Source: Symbiodinium natans
Lineage: Eukaryota > Sar > Dinophyceae > Suessiales > Symbiodiniaceae
Direction of reading: 5' to 3'
DNA length: 64,000 nt
Assembly (NCBI GenBank): GCA_905221605.1
Contig: CAJNDS010001202.1
Span: forward strand, 156,854-220,853
In this document: positions 50,269-60,158 of the stretch, piece after piece
Layout: every line of letters begins with the position of its first letter
Numbering within the stretch: position 1 is the stretch's first letter
Notes under the pieces: generated by a model
Databases searched by the model: none
What the model saw: the letters and a program-made list of their open reading frames with translations, nothing else
What the model was told of the DNA's origin: nothing
Program-made: the position numbers and the translations under genes

Positions 50269-50789
50269 AGGCTTTAAGATGTCCAGGCTCGGCTGTGCCG
50301 GTGGCCTTTTGGACTTTCAGCACAGCGCAGGCAAGGAACCACGACTCTGCAGACGACGTTGTTTTGCTCATGCTCGGTCAACCGATCTGCATTCGACATT
50401 CTGCTCGCAAGTTGCGCAAGTATCGGCTTTGCAAAAGGCAACAGATCTCACGAGCCCGAAGCGATCGCAAGCCACCCACCTGGCGCTGCTGCTCGTCTTC
50501 TAACGGCTGAGAATGGTTGAGAGACGTAGCAATGAAAAGCATTCACTTGAAGCGAATGAGCACTGGCAAGTCGTGCGATGCCTCAACTCTCAGGGTTATG
50601 CTGCAGGGTGGCAGTCAGATGAATTCAGTAGAGGATGCCTGACGATGCCCTACAAAGCGGCGACTTGTAGAAATTTGTAGAATGCTCGACAGTCAGCTGG
50701 CACGTCAGGATCATTCTGAATGTTGGATGCTTGGCACTCCTGACCATCTTGCTAGTGGGCGTGATCCAGAAGCACGAACAGGATCTCGC

Positions 50790-50853
50790 GCACGTGTGTG
50801 CGTGTGTGCGTGCATGCGTGCGTGTGATTTTGTCTCTGTGTGTGTGTGTGTGT
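50790..50853. repeat. GT-rich microsatellite
   Basis: CGTGTGTGCGTGTGTGCGTG-type run, then (TG)8. Confidence 0.85.
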
Positions 50854-50904
50854 CCGTCGAAAATTTTCTTGTCAGTCGTATCATGCCGCATCCCAAGCTG
50901 AAAG

Positions 50905-50985
50905 TTCCTCGTCGATCAGAAAAGCAAAGAGGAGCATGCGGAAGACGACGAGACAATCCACATCTCGTGGAACTCTGCCTGGAAG
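50905..50985 (+). CDS. Exon of unknown protein
   Basis: It reads FLVDQKSKEEHAEDDETIHI, then SWNSAWK, before GTTTCC. Phase 0 at both ends. Two other frames are open over the same DNA but are less balanced. Confidence 0.45.
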
Positions 50986-51090
50986 GTTTCCTGGCTTCAG
51001 TGGGCTCGGGAGAAGACTAGCTCATTGAGCTGACTTGTCCCAGGCAAGATTCACATGGAGCCTGGGATTGCTTTGTGCTGCGCTGTGCAG

Positions 51091-51370
51091 AAAGACTGAG
51101 GATCCCCAGACGGAGATCACGCAGGTTCTCAGATCGCATCAGCTAGATCCACAGAAAGAGGGTGGCTTGGATTGCCTTTGCCTAGACATCGCATTCGCCT
51201 ACGTCTGGACATTTAAGCTCTGCAGGAATCTTGACACTGTGCGACTTGCTTCCAAATTCCTTTTTTGTTCTGCGCACATTGCTAGCTTCAACAACCTCCC
51301 TACTACTACAAGGCAAGCCATGGCCAAAGATCGTATCGTTGTGAAGTCTGGTTCCAAAAATAGCCTCTAG
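51091..51370 (+). CDS. Exon(s) of unknown protein
   Basis: An open frame with KTEDPQTEITQ (before a GTTCTC at 51,124), then GGLDCLCLDIAFAYVWTFKL and later LPTTTRQAMAKDRIVVKSGS. Probably two exons read through a short intron. Confidence 0.4.
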
Positions 51371-51535
51371 AAAGCATGCTGCACCTGGCTGACCGAACAC
51401 TACCTTCTCGGTTTGCAAGGTCGAGATTTTACCATCCGAGATTGCAACAACAAGCTGCTGCAGCTTGGGGTCGGAGCTGCTTCCTTTGGCTCTTTCCTGA
51501 TCCGCAAGTGGGACCGGGTGCTGATGAGAGAGTGA
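51371..51535 (+). CDS. Exon, well-conserved-looking
   Basis: Acceptor ATAGCCTCTAG. It reads ACCTWLTEHYLLGLQGRDFT, IRDCNNKLLQLGVGAASFGS and FLIRKWDRVLMRE. The frame stops at 51,533-51,535, but coding resumes in another frame (see next entry). A 34-nt GT-AG intron (51,518-51,551) would join WDR to VQAMPVPG in phase. Confidence 0.6.
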   Translation, partial: KACCTWLTEHYLLGLQGRDFTIRDCNNKLLQLGVGAASFGSFLIRKWDRVLMRE

Positions 51536-51551
51536 TAGCGACATCTGGGAG

Positions 51552-51746
51552 GTGCAAGCCATGCCGGTACCAGGGCAGGTAAATGCTGCAAACCTCAGCT
51601 TGCAGGACCACAAGAGCGAAGTCTCACAGGAACTGTTCCCTCTGAAAGTGCACATCCACAAGGACATCTGGGAAGACGAGGGCCAGGTTCAGGGCGTTCC
51701 AGCTCGTTTCGTCTCTTGGGGGCGAAGGAACAGAGGACTGCGATAA
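51552..51746 (+). CDS. Terminal exon continuing the previous one
   Basis: It reads VQAMPVPGQVNAANLSLQDH, KSEVSQELFPLKVHIHKDIW and EDEGQVQGVPARFVSWGRRN, ending RGLR and TAA. Excellent composition; natural C-terminus. Confidence 0.6.
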   Translation: MQAMPVPGQVNAANLSLQDHKSEVSQELFPLKVHIHKDIWEDEGQVQGVPARFVSWGRRNRGLR

Positions 51747-51747
51747 G

Positions 51748-52560
51748 TCATAAGCTTGTGCTATCATACGCGAATGGTGAAATGCTCAGTCCAGCCGATG
51801 CAGAAGCCTGCAGCCGTTTCAGATGAGTTACTACAAGGAAAGTCGACGACATAATGAGGAGGAATGTAGATGTGTGACGCACCAGGAGGCACCGCTTGTC
51901 AACGACTTTTTGGAGCCTTGGCTTGTCCAGTGTACCTTTCGAACCGGCAGCACGCGTTTTGATGTACGCAAGACGGGTGAATCTGTCGAACTGATCTGAA
52001 CCTGATCTGAGGAGCCAGCATCCACGATGATCAAGTATGCCAGAGACCGATTCTCGGCGACATAGGGGCGGATGCCACCACTGCAATAACTACGATAGCC
52101 GTCTTAGAGCCATCGATTATTTTGGCGATCATTGTAGGCTCGATCTGCAAAGTTCTGAGATTCTGTCAGAGTAAGGCTCGGTTGGGTTCCAGAGAACCAA
52201 TATTAACCGGATGGCGGTTCTTAGCGGTTCGGTTTGCGGTTCTTTCGCAGATCGTGCTCATCGAGGAGCACACTTTCTGAACGTGCTGCGCTATGCAGCT
52301 TAGTGATATCGAACACCCTCATGATTACTTCAAATGATTATGGAATGGGGCCTTTCTTACAATAGAGGTACCGTTAATGACATGTGCGCCAAAAGCTCGA
52401 ATGCTTGTAGGAACCCCGAAAAAGAGATACCCTTACTTTGGCCGTTTGTCTTTCCCAGCACGTGCTGCTACAGCCTCCCGGCCCATCAACTCCACCACAC
52501 CCATCCCCTTTACCTTCATGCATGTGCACCTTTCTACACGTGTCTGCGGGTGTCTGTCCA
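51748..52560. other. No clear gene
   Basis: It holds a GGTTC-type patch (52,205-52,245), like the tracts at 57.2-57.7 kb, and frames of random composition. Confidence 0.4.
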
Positions 52561-52741
52561 AGAGTCACGAGAAGCTGCTGGAAGTGTTTGTTTTGCTGAA
52601 TTCGAGGGCTGGGCTCCTCCTCGGAGCCCATCTCGACGCTTCGGCCTCTCGGCTTCAAGCTCAGCAGAAGTCGCGCGAGAAGTCATCGTTGTCGACGCTC
52701 CGAGGTATCAACGGATCGGCACCCTTCCAGAGGAGCCTTAG
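52561..52741 (+). CDS. Probable terminal exon
   Basis: After TGTCCAAG it reads SREAAGSVCFAEFEGWAPPR, SPSRRFGLSASSSAEVAREV and IVVDAPRYQRIGTLPEEP, then TAG. Clearly coding. Confidence 0.6.
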
Positions 52742-52854
52742 AGCCAGCCTTGGATAATACATGCCTTGAATACAAGGTCCTTGCATGCTGCTGATGCGTC
52801 TAGTTGTGAGACGCGGGTGCCGCGAGACTACCTCCAGGCACGTACACTAATGTC

Positions 52855-53040
52855 TTGGCGTCTCGACGCGTATCGCTTGCCAGTGTGTTTGTGTTGTTTG
52901 TGTATATACTTTTGAACGTCGTCATGAAGATAGACTTAGACTCGATTTATTTTGGCATGAGGCACTCTGCCAACGCAAGTGCATCTGCCACCGTCTGTAG
53001 CATAGCCATGGCCTTTAGCCCTTTGGAAAATGCTTTGTGA
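52855..53040 (+). CDS. Possible membrane peptide ORF
   Basis: MASRRVSLASVFVLFVYILL begins a 61-codon ORF with one hydrophobic helix. An antisense ORF of 102 codons overlaps. Low support. Confidence 0.2.
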   Translation: MASRRVSLASVFVLFVYILLNVVMKIDLDSIYFGMRHSANASASATVCSIAMAFSPLENAL

Positions 53041-53067
53041 GGGAAAGCGACCCCAACATCGCACCAA

Positions 53068-53271
53068 ATGCGAAGTTGTGAAGCCGTGCAGATACATCCC
53101 AGTGCCGCCGAGAGCCTGCGGAGCACCTCGAGCATCCTGCTTCCAAAGGGCCACCCCATGAGGCTGCGATTGTTCAGGGTTTTTTTGGGAGTCTTGAGTG
53201 CGGCATGTGCGGCTATTGTGTGTCGAACTTGTCCTACAAGTACGTGCGATGGCATCCATAGTAGAGGCTAG
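53068..53271 (+). CDS. Possible exon with membrane segment
   Basis: It contains SAAESLRSTSSILLPKGHPM and RLRLFRVFLGVLSAACAAIV. Could be an exon of the membrane protein that follows. Confidence 0.3.
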   Translation: MRSCEAVQIHPSAAESLRSTSSILLPKGHPMRLRLFRVFLGVLSAACAAIVCRTCPTSTCDGIHSRG

Positions 53272-53335
53272 CGTAACTCGGGCTGTGTAGAAGATTCAGG
53301 GTCGCAGCCCAGTCACTTTCTCATGAGGCAGCTGC

Positions 53336-53566
53336 TTGAACGAACCTTGCAGGTGGCTCCTGTTGCCGTGGCTGCTTCTACTTTTGCCTTTCATCGTGGC
53401 TCGCTGGATTGTTGCTGCAAAGGATGATGCCGAGACACAGGGGCAAAATGTGGAGCATTTAATCCTCTTAAGTCTGTGGAAAGCTGAGGTGGGATCTTCC
53501 CTGGGACCCTTCGCTGCACCCTCAATGTTGAGACTGATGGTGATTGATGCTCATATTGGCCAATGA
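53336..53566 (+). CDS. Membrane-protein exon
   Basis: It starts with WLLLPWLLLLLPFIVARWIV, a strong transmembrane segment, followed by AAKDDAETQGQNVEHLILLS and FAAPSMLRLMVIDAHIGQ. Confidence 0.4.
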   Translation: MNEPCRWLLLPWLLLLLPFIVARWIVAAKDDAETQGQNVEHLILLSLWKAEVGSSLGPFAAPSMLRLMVIDAHIGQ

Positions 53567-53832
53567 GGTACAGAAGAAAAGCAAACAAGTTTGTGAGACC
53601 TGCACGCAATGAGGCCCTGCTAGGTGGGGCGGCTCTTACCCTGGCTGCTTTGGCACGCTTTCAGCGCGGGGGTCAGATCCCAGTTCGGGAGGGTAAGCTT
53701 AGGATAATCGGTTCCAGTCCAAACCGAAGCTTGCCAAACCGAAGCTTCCGGCGTTCCGTGCCAGGCATCAATAGCCTGCTTGTCCTTTCTGATTGTCGGA
53801 ACCTCAACCAAGTTGCGGCAAAGCATCTCTGA
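53563..53832 (+). CDS. ORF, basic, overlapping the previous stop
   Basis: It begins MRYRRKANKFVRPARNEALL, then GGAALTLAALARFQRGGQIP. It includes a short DNA duplication (CCAAACCGAAGCTT twice). Moderately protein-like. Confidence 0.3.
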   Translation: MRYRRKANKFVRPARNEALLGGAALTLAALARFQRGGQIPVREGKLRIIGSSPNRSLPNRSFRRSVPGINSLLVLSDCRNLNQVAAKHL

Positions 53833-53845
53833 AGCATCTCTGCAG

Positions 53846-53926
53846 CATGTGAGAGCTTTTCGTGAGCGGGGTCAGGCGGTCCTCATCGTCGTTGTGCAAA
53901 GGCTGGGGCATGATCTTGCAACTTAG
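53846..53926 (+). CDS. Probable terminal exon
   Basis: Acceptor CATCTCTGCAG. It reads HVRAFRERGQAVLIVVVQRL, then GHDLAT and TAG. Confidence 0.45.
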   Translation, partial: HVRAFRERGQAVLIVVVQRLGHDLAT

Positions 53927-55851
53927 GACTGTTTGTTTGGGAGTTGGGAGAAGGAAGCAGGAAGTGCTGCAGAGATGATGCTGTTTAGGCCAGTCTAAGA
54001 GTAGAGCACGCCGCCAGGCGCTGTCTTCACTGCACTCGGCGGTGGCGGCGGCTCTGGAGACTGTCTGGTGCTTATTTCCAAATGTCTGGATCAGCAGCAG
54101 ATGAGCCTACCTCTCCAAATCGGACCTCGGCGCTGAGTCGTGCTGAGGATACCCAGGGCTGAATGGATGAATGGATAGTGATATTGACTGGTAAAGCCTG
54201 CACTGACTGAATAGCATGCAGATGACACCTTCCATGGTAGTGTAAACCGGACGCTCTCCGAGGCGCATGCTGCAACGACGACCATCACAGATCGACTCCG
54301 CTTTCGGAGACTCTGGGCCCTGTTGCCGGGTCCTGAGCACTCGCCCTTTCTTTTCCGGATGAGGTTAAAGGAATCTGTATGAAAAGGGATGAGATCTATG
54401 ACATGTAGAGAGGTGTAGCCAGCGTGTAAGTGCCACTGAGCCCGTCTCGGCCAGGTGCACGGTTAGATGTTCTGACACGAGCAGTGAAAACCTAGCTTGA
54501 GAGTGCTGCAGTGGGCTCTCTGCAAAATGGTCGAAATTTGTGGACTTCACTGACTTGATTGCACTTGCACGAGACGTTGCCATGCCCAAGGCATCTGCTT
54601 GGGTGAGTCTGATTCGAGAGACTCGTTGATCGCATTGCTACCCTGCAGGCGCTGAGCACCTGAATTGCTCATTGTCCGCACGTGTCCACGTGAGTTAAGA
54701 TGTGTTAAGATGTTTTCACATCGAGTCAAGTCATCCCACGCAAGGACAGATCAGCCACATGCCTCAGTTGTCAGGCACGCGCTGCATGCGGAATGCTACG
54801 CAAGTTGGGTGAGTGCAGATGCGTGCCCACCCCAGAAGTGCACGGCGGCAGTGTAGCTCGGAACTGATCCCCTGCACCTGGTTGTTCTCGATCGCCACTG
54901 CATCTGGTGCCAGCCCCTTCGAACACATCTGAATGGTCCCACTTGCAATACTGAAGTACACTGAAGTACATGTGGCGACTCGAAGGTACCCATCTTCCAA
55001 CCTCATTTGCCCAGTCTGTCGCTGTGGTGCTGAGGCTATAGGCTGGACGATAAGGGCTTGGAAGCTGGTGGACTCAACTTGGGATTTTAAACCCCCACTG
55101 AGCTATTATTATTGACTTTGTTGTGAACTGATTGACCAGTTTTCTCAATGTAGTTGGGCTGAGCATGTCTTAGCTGAAGCGGGAATGCACGGTTCTGGAC
55201 ATGTCCTTGTCCCACATCTATGATGCTGCTGCAGGGAAGCTGTCCTCATCCAGAGCTGAAGAAGCCTAGCACTTCAACGCAATGGGAAAAATAATGTGTC
55301 GTTGGGCGCGTCCACACCATGCTCCGAAGACTGCCTTGAACGGATTCCTTCGCACTTTCCACCTAGGAGCACACCGCCACGATAACAGAGCACTGCAGGC
55401 GTCGGGAAGATGCAAACCCCATCATCACCCATAGGCCCGTATCGTCTTCGTCATCACATCACCAAGAGCAGCAGAAAAACAGAAGGAAGACGCAGTCATC
55501 TTCAGCAGAAAAGACGATGACCGCCATGATGATCATGATGATGATGATGATGCTGCTGCTACTGCTGCTGCTGGTTGCCCCGGTGCTAAAGGCTTGCATT
55601 AGTCACTTAGTCCCTGGCAGCAGCATTTGACTCTGCGGTACGACCTTCTCGATTTCGGCAAATTATATTTCACAAGGGCAAAGAATTAGGACGACACTGG
55701 TTTTGACATTCCCGCAGGCCCGGAGCCTATGTACAAACTCCAGAGATGAGAGCAACCTCCTGCCGCAGACCTGAAATGTGTTCCACTCTACTCCTCCCAC
55801 TCTTTGTTGGATGCAGCATTGATGGCTTGACTCTTCATAGCCGACTTTGGC
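53927..55851. other. No clear gene
   Basis: At 54,002-54,154 all three + frames look moderately protein-like, so none can be chosen. A frame at 54,933-55,115 (NLICPVCRCGAEAIGWTIRA) is possible. Nothing else is supported. Confidence 0.35.
55525..55574. repeat. ATG/CTG trinucleotide repeat
   Basis: (ATG)n interrupted by ATC, followed by (CTG)n with one ACTG change. Confidence 0.9.
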
Positions 55852-56202
55852 ATGGCCGTGAGTGTTGGGCTGCCGTGTTTCTTTCTCAAGCGTCCCAAGA
55901 GTCTCGCCGCAGAGTGCTTCCGGGCGTGGTGCCGAAATCACTGTTGCCGTTTCGACCGCCTCGCAGCCTCGGGCATACAACAGCTGCACTTTTGGCATTG
56001 CCAGCTAGCGAAGAAACTCTTTTTGCTCAGTGAAGAAGATGATGTCAGAGTGGACGTGAAGCGGATTGCTTCGGTGAAGATGTGGAGCCACCCCCCCTCA
56101 TTTGGAGTCCGTCGCAGCATGATTCGCCGGACACCTTCATCAGGAATTTGGCAGGGGCATGCAGGGGCCCAGGGGTACGATGCAGATGAGGGCGGAGTAT
56201 GA
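55852..56202 (+). CDS. Exon or short gene of unknown protein
   Basis: 116 codons from ATG: MAVSVGLPCFFLKRPKSLAA, then CFRAWCRNHCCRFDRLAASG, QLHFWHCQLAKKLFLLSEED and DVRVDVKRIASVKMWSHPPS, ending QGYDADEGGV and TGA. The Arg/Phe/Trp/Cys helix recalls IQ-like segments, but no IQ consensus is complete. Confidence 0.55.
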   Translation: MAVSVGLPCFFLKRPKSLAAECFRAWCRNHCCRFDRLAASGIQQLHFWHCQLAKKLFLLSEEDDVRVDVKRIASVKMWSHPPSFGVRRSMIRRTPSSGIWQGHAGAQGYDADEGGV

Positions 56203-56349
56203 CTTTGAAAACGATAATGTTAGGGTTGTTGGTCAACTCCGACACCTTCCGGAAGTTTCTCGTCTCAACATTCCCCAGGCAGGACGATCTCATTTCGAAT
56301 CATATTGTGGATTGAATTTTTCCTCTTATATATGATACGTCAATATATA

Positions 56350-56553
56350 ATAGACGACGAGGTACCTGGAGAATTCGATTTTGCGATAGCAGTACCGTGC
56401 AGTGGAGTGCCGCGTGGAAGCCTCGCTGAAACCGTTTCCGCAGCGGTTTGTCAGATGAGTTTACGTGCCATGCGCGTGTGCACCATGCGTGGAAAGAATC
56501 TTCGCAGCGTGGCACCCACCCAGTACGTAATCATCCTCAAAACAGCTTCTTAG
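56350..56553 (+). CDS. Probable terminal exon
   Basis: It reads DEVPGEFDFAIAVPCSGVPR, GSLAETVSAAVCQMSLRAMR and GKNLRSVAPTQYVIILKTAS before TAG. It is preceded by an AT-rich tract (56,315-56,350). Confidence 0.5.
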   Translation: MDDEVPGEFDFAIAVPCSGVPRGSLAETVSAAVCQMSLRAMRVCTMRGKNLRSVAPTQYVIILKTAS

Positions 56554-57082
56554 GAGTCCCTTCTTGTGTGCCTCAGTAGTAGCACAGAATTGTCATCATT
56601 ATAAGTGTGAGGACATGCCAAGCAAGAGCCAAATAAGTTCTGTTGTGTGAAGAGAGCTGAGTGAACAACCATGGCAGCGGCGCTCGCTTCGCAATGGTAT
56701 CTGCCTTTCGACTACAACTGGCTCACCATGCAGAGACTCTTGGTTGAGACTGTGCCCTGTTTCGTCCGGGGCAGACGTTGGGGTCCGCAACAGATAACTT
56801 GGAGTGGGGCTGCATAGAGAAAATGGCTAGAAGGTGATGAGAAGTTCAGAAAGAAGAGAAGCGAAGAGATCCCGGAGGGCCGGCGTGGACTTCTAAAGAT
56901 GTGTTGACGTCTTCAGCCCTAGCTTCCGGATCCGGCGCAGGATTATCAGCAGCATAACCACATCCGAAAGAGAAGAGAAGCAAACCTTGTCTCTTCAAGC
57001 GCCAGGGTAAAAACCTTCTCAAGTGAAACAAAGAGAATCCTAGAACTAGAGCAAATGACATGCACCTTCTTGATGAGATTCA

Positions 57083-57187
57083 GGGTCGACCCTCTGACGA
57101 GTTTCTGCAGGACGTGGGCTTACGTTGCTGTCAAATTTGCGGCCGAAGTATAAGTCAAAGATATACTTCAGGCATTCATCCCTCTTG
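57083..57187 (+). CDS. Cys-rich exon (CxxC...HPxC)
   Basis: It reads GRPSDEFLQDVGLRCCQICG, then RSISQRYTSGIHPSC and TGA. C-x2-C followed by H-P-S-C is a plausible zinc knuckle; similar short Cys/His pieces occur beside dinoflagellate repeat-gene ORFs. The stop may be bypassed by splicing. Confidence 0.4.
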
Positions 57188-57229
57188 TTGACCACGCAAG
57201 CGGCATATTGCAGTAAGGCCACGGTTCGT

Positions 57230-57315
57230 GTAGGTTCGGTTCGGTCTGGAACGGTTCCGGTTCAAGCGGTTCGCTGCGGTTTGTGGTTCGGTTCGGTTCG
57301 GTTCGGTTCGGGTGC
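57230..57315. repeat. GGTTC-rich tract, left flank
   Basis: Imperfect GGTTC and CGGTT units, ending in five near-perfect GGTTC copies. Confidence 0.85.
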
Positions 57316-57399
57316 CAAACCCCCACCCTCCCTCCACCTCCAGCCCCTCCACCCACCCCGCCCTTCCAGCCCCCGCAGCCCCCCAGCCCCCAGCCCGCC

Positions 57400-57594
57400 C
57401 CTCCAGCCCCTGCAGCCCCTCCAGCCCCTCCAGCCCCTCCAGCCCCTCCAGCGCCTCCAGCCCCTCCAGCGCCTCCAGCCCCTCCAGCCCGCCAGCCCCC
57501 CCTCCAGCCCCTCCAGCCCCCCCTCCAGCCCCTCCAGCCCCTCCAGCCCCTCCAGCCCCTCCAGCCCCTCCAGCCCCTCCAGCCCCTCCAGCCT
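57400..57594. repeat. CCAGCCCCT minisatellite
   Basis: About twenty copies of the 9-mer CCAGCCCCT with rare variants (GCGCCT, GCCAGCCCC). The four long ORFs through it (Pro/Ala/Ser on +, Gly/Trp/Arg on -) are artefacts of the repeat. Confidence 0.95.
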
Positions 57595-57605
57595 GGAGGC
57601 TTTGG

Positions 57606-57718
57606 CGTCAGGTTCGGTTCCGTGGCGGTTCGTGTTTGTCGCGGTTTCGGCGGTTCACGGTTCACACGGTTCCTTCGTGCGTGCGGTTCCCGGTTCCGGT
57701 TTGCGGTTCGGTTCGCGG
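57606..57718. repeat. GGTTC-rich tract, right flank
   Basis: GGTTCGGTTCCGTGGCGGTT-type units, mirroring the left flank in the same orientation. It ends at the sharp change to AT-rich DNA. Confidence 0.8.
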
Positions 57719-58078
57719 CTTTCCTGATATTGAAATGGATCGGGTGTCTTTTCCCCAATGCGGTTGGGTTTGCTTCTTTATTTGATATTTCCACAATCCC
57801 TATTTTCATCAAGAATCAATTCCCCTCGGAATTTTGGCCCATGATAAGAGAAGATTTTTATTCATTAATTTCGATCCTTCGTTCGCCCGCTGCAAATAAC
57901 AAACAATATGATTTTCTTTCATATTTGCTAACGTGATACTAGCAACCTAACGTATATTTCGCCACATGGTTCTGGAATTTTGGCACGCCGGCAGTATGCA
58001 TCAGGAGCAACCACAGGGGGGTTATACGTGAGATTAGGTATCTTCGATCGTATCTGTGCGAGAAGCTTGTGTTCTCAG

Positions 58079-58122
58079 AAAAAAAAAAAAAAAAAACAAA
58101 AAAACAAAAAAAAAAAAAAAAC
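58079..58122. repeat. Poly-A tract
   Basis: Three A runs interrupted by single C residues, about 44 bases. It could be a simple repeat or the tail of a retroposed sequence. Confidence 0.85.
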
Positions 58123-58282
58123 AGTTACGGATTAGGGGGGGGGTAAGGGTTTGTTTGTAGGGGTTCAATGATGTAATAACCCAATGATTCTAAAAAACCT
58201 AAAACCGTTTTACCTACTCCGAAAAAAAAAAAAGACAAAAAGCCCACTAATATTGATTTTTAAGCTTCCCGAAGCTAGATCG

Positions 58283-58346
58283 CTCTAAACCCTAAATCCT
58301 AAAAAAGTCCTCAATGCCTTGACAATCCTACACAAAACCCTAAAAT
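58283..58346. repeat. Telomere-like CCCTAAA words
   Basis: CTAAACCCTAAATCCTAAAA at 58,284 and AAAACCCTAAAATA at 58,334. CCCTAAA is the plant-type telomere unit, also used by dinoflagellates. There are too few copies for a telomere. Confidence 0.5.
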
Positions 58347-59618
58347 ATTAGCCTTTGGAAAGGAACACCTAGCGCCACGCCAGCGTTATCCTAGCGCCTA
58401 CATGGGGAAGAGCCTGAAATTTGTATACACGCATGGTGCCGCTTTGTGGCGAAGACATAAACCAGCAAGAGCGGAACTTCATATCGCACTTCCATCATAT
58501 TTTATAAATATGGTATTTTGACGTCCGTCCGTTTGAATCTTCTTTTCTCCCATTTCTAAAATTATAATTCTTGCGTCGATACGAATGTCCCGGCGGCGTT
58601 GTAATCGTGGTTGACTGGGAATATTCTTAATATCGGAAGAATGGGTAGTCTATTCCCTTGACTCAAGGCACTAGACCTATGGGATGCGTATCTTGAATAT
58701 ATGAACGAAACAAATGAGTCGTGCGAACAAATGATTATTATAATACACGACGTACACATTCTAATAAACCTACGAAGAGAATATCTTAATGGCGTTTTAT
58801 AATGAATGAAGAGGAAATGTGAAAACACCCATTAAAATGAGAATGAGATACCAATATCAGGTCTCCAGCTATAATCGTGTAATACCTCGGAAGCATGAGC
58901 CAGGAAATTAGACCATTGAGTCCTTAGTATTATAGCTGGTTAACCTTCCCAAAAACCCTTAATTTTAATATTAAATATAATCGTAAGGGCGCAAGGACGC
59001 ACACATTTCATTTTGAATATAAAATTTAGGCCTTTTGCCCACAATTCAAGGCCCTTGCATTCATCATCCAGTTCTTTCTAGTGGTCGCCCCTCTTCCGGT
59101 CAATTTGGTTGCTTCTGAGGTCCTTATAGGGAGATCCGGAAAATTCCGGGAATTTTAAAGCTAGTGATTACAAATAAATGATTTCTTCCAAAATCCTGTC
59201 TCATTGCGTTCATACGTGCACTGCGTTCGCTTATTCATTTCATTTGTATTTGAATTTACCTTCAGATTTGATGTAACCACTATCTATGATATTGTTTCCG
59301 TATTAGGTGGCAATTGGTATTTGGGGGAGAATTGAAATTTTGGTCCACATTACGAGAGATTGGATTGATCGTAATCGGGGAGATTCTTATAGAAGGATAT
59401 TAAGAATATCATTTGTGAAATTCTTCAATAAATTTTTCTGGATGAATATGGTAGGCACGCTCCTTCCTCAATTAGATTGGCTGAGTGGGGCTACGGGACT
59501 CCGTCTAATTTACTTGACGTTTGCGTGCCGAACCGTGGCCCTATTGATTGAGGTATTGATTCCGCCCCGACCACACTATTCGAGAGCTTGGTTGGGCTCC
59601 TATAATTCAGAGATTCGC

Positions 59619-60158
59619 TCAGATCTTCCGAACCTGGCAATCTGAATTTGAGAATCCCGACCTCAAATCAAAATGGAAGGATTTGATGGATATTATGATG
59701 TTCTCCTTCCATAAGGATATCGATGGTATCTTTTCCATTATCACAAACGAGTATTCCAGGCGTTTACCCTCCCATGGGCGGACGGATGGATTCGAATTGG
59801 CCCAAATCATATTTTTTTGATATATATATATATATTTATTTATTTGTATAATATTCTGTTCCATGATATTCTTTCTATACGATTTGGTAGAAAAAATTCG
59901 AAGGCGATACGGCGTGCCCACGATGCCCTTAATCTCAGGATTTTTTTGGGCATCATATGCTTGCTTATCATATATTTGGAGGCAAAATGGTCCTTCATAA
60001 TATGATTCGGAACGAAATTTTTCGGACTCTTCAGAGAGACATATTCGGTGCAAGCGACATCTGCACCCAAAAATATCAATTAAAAGATTGATAGACGCTA
60101 TTTGCACCAAGAAATGTCTATCGAAGAAGAGACTTGAATCAAAGATTAGAAAATTCAT
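59619..60158 (-). CDS. Unrecognised 179-codon ORF in the AT-rich block
   Basis: Longest ORF of the block. Ile/Ser/Phe/Lys-rich, as expected from AT-rich DNA. A segment LLIDIFGCRCRLHRICLSEE is weakly similar in order to LIGAFGSRSLLHPGMYREL in the - strand ORF at 63,342-63,731, because the underlying DNA is a diverged repeat. It could be a decayed gene; coding now is doubtful. Confidence 0.15.
   Translation of the reverse strand: MNFLIFDSSLFFDRHFLVQIASINLLIDIFGCRCRLHRICLSEESEKFRSESYYEGPFCLQIYDKQAYDAQKNPEIKGIVGTPYRLRIFSTKSYRKNIMEQNIIQINKYIYIYQKNMIWANSNPSVRPWEGKRLEYSFVIMEKIPSISLWKENIIISIKSFHFDLRSGFSNSDCQVRKI
59818..59846. repeat. AT microsatellite
   Basis: (AT)8 followed by TTTATTTATTTG. Confidence 0.85.

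Noticed and set aside
57125-57936. Long Pro/Ala/Ser-rich ORFs on + and Gly/Trp/Arg ORF on -
   Set aside because: They are translations of a 9-bp minisatellite in several frames.
58283-58346. Telomere
   Set aside because: Only two or three CCCTAAA words, not an array.
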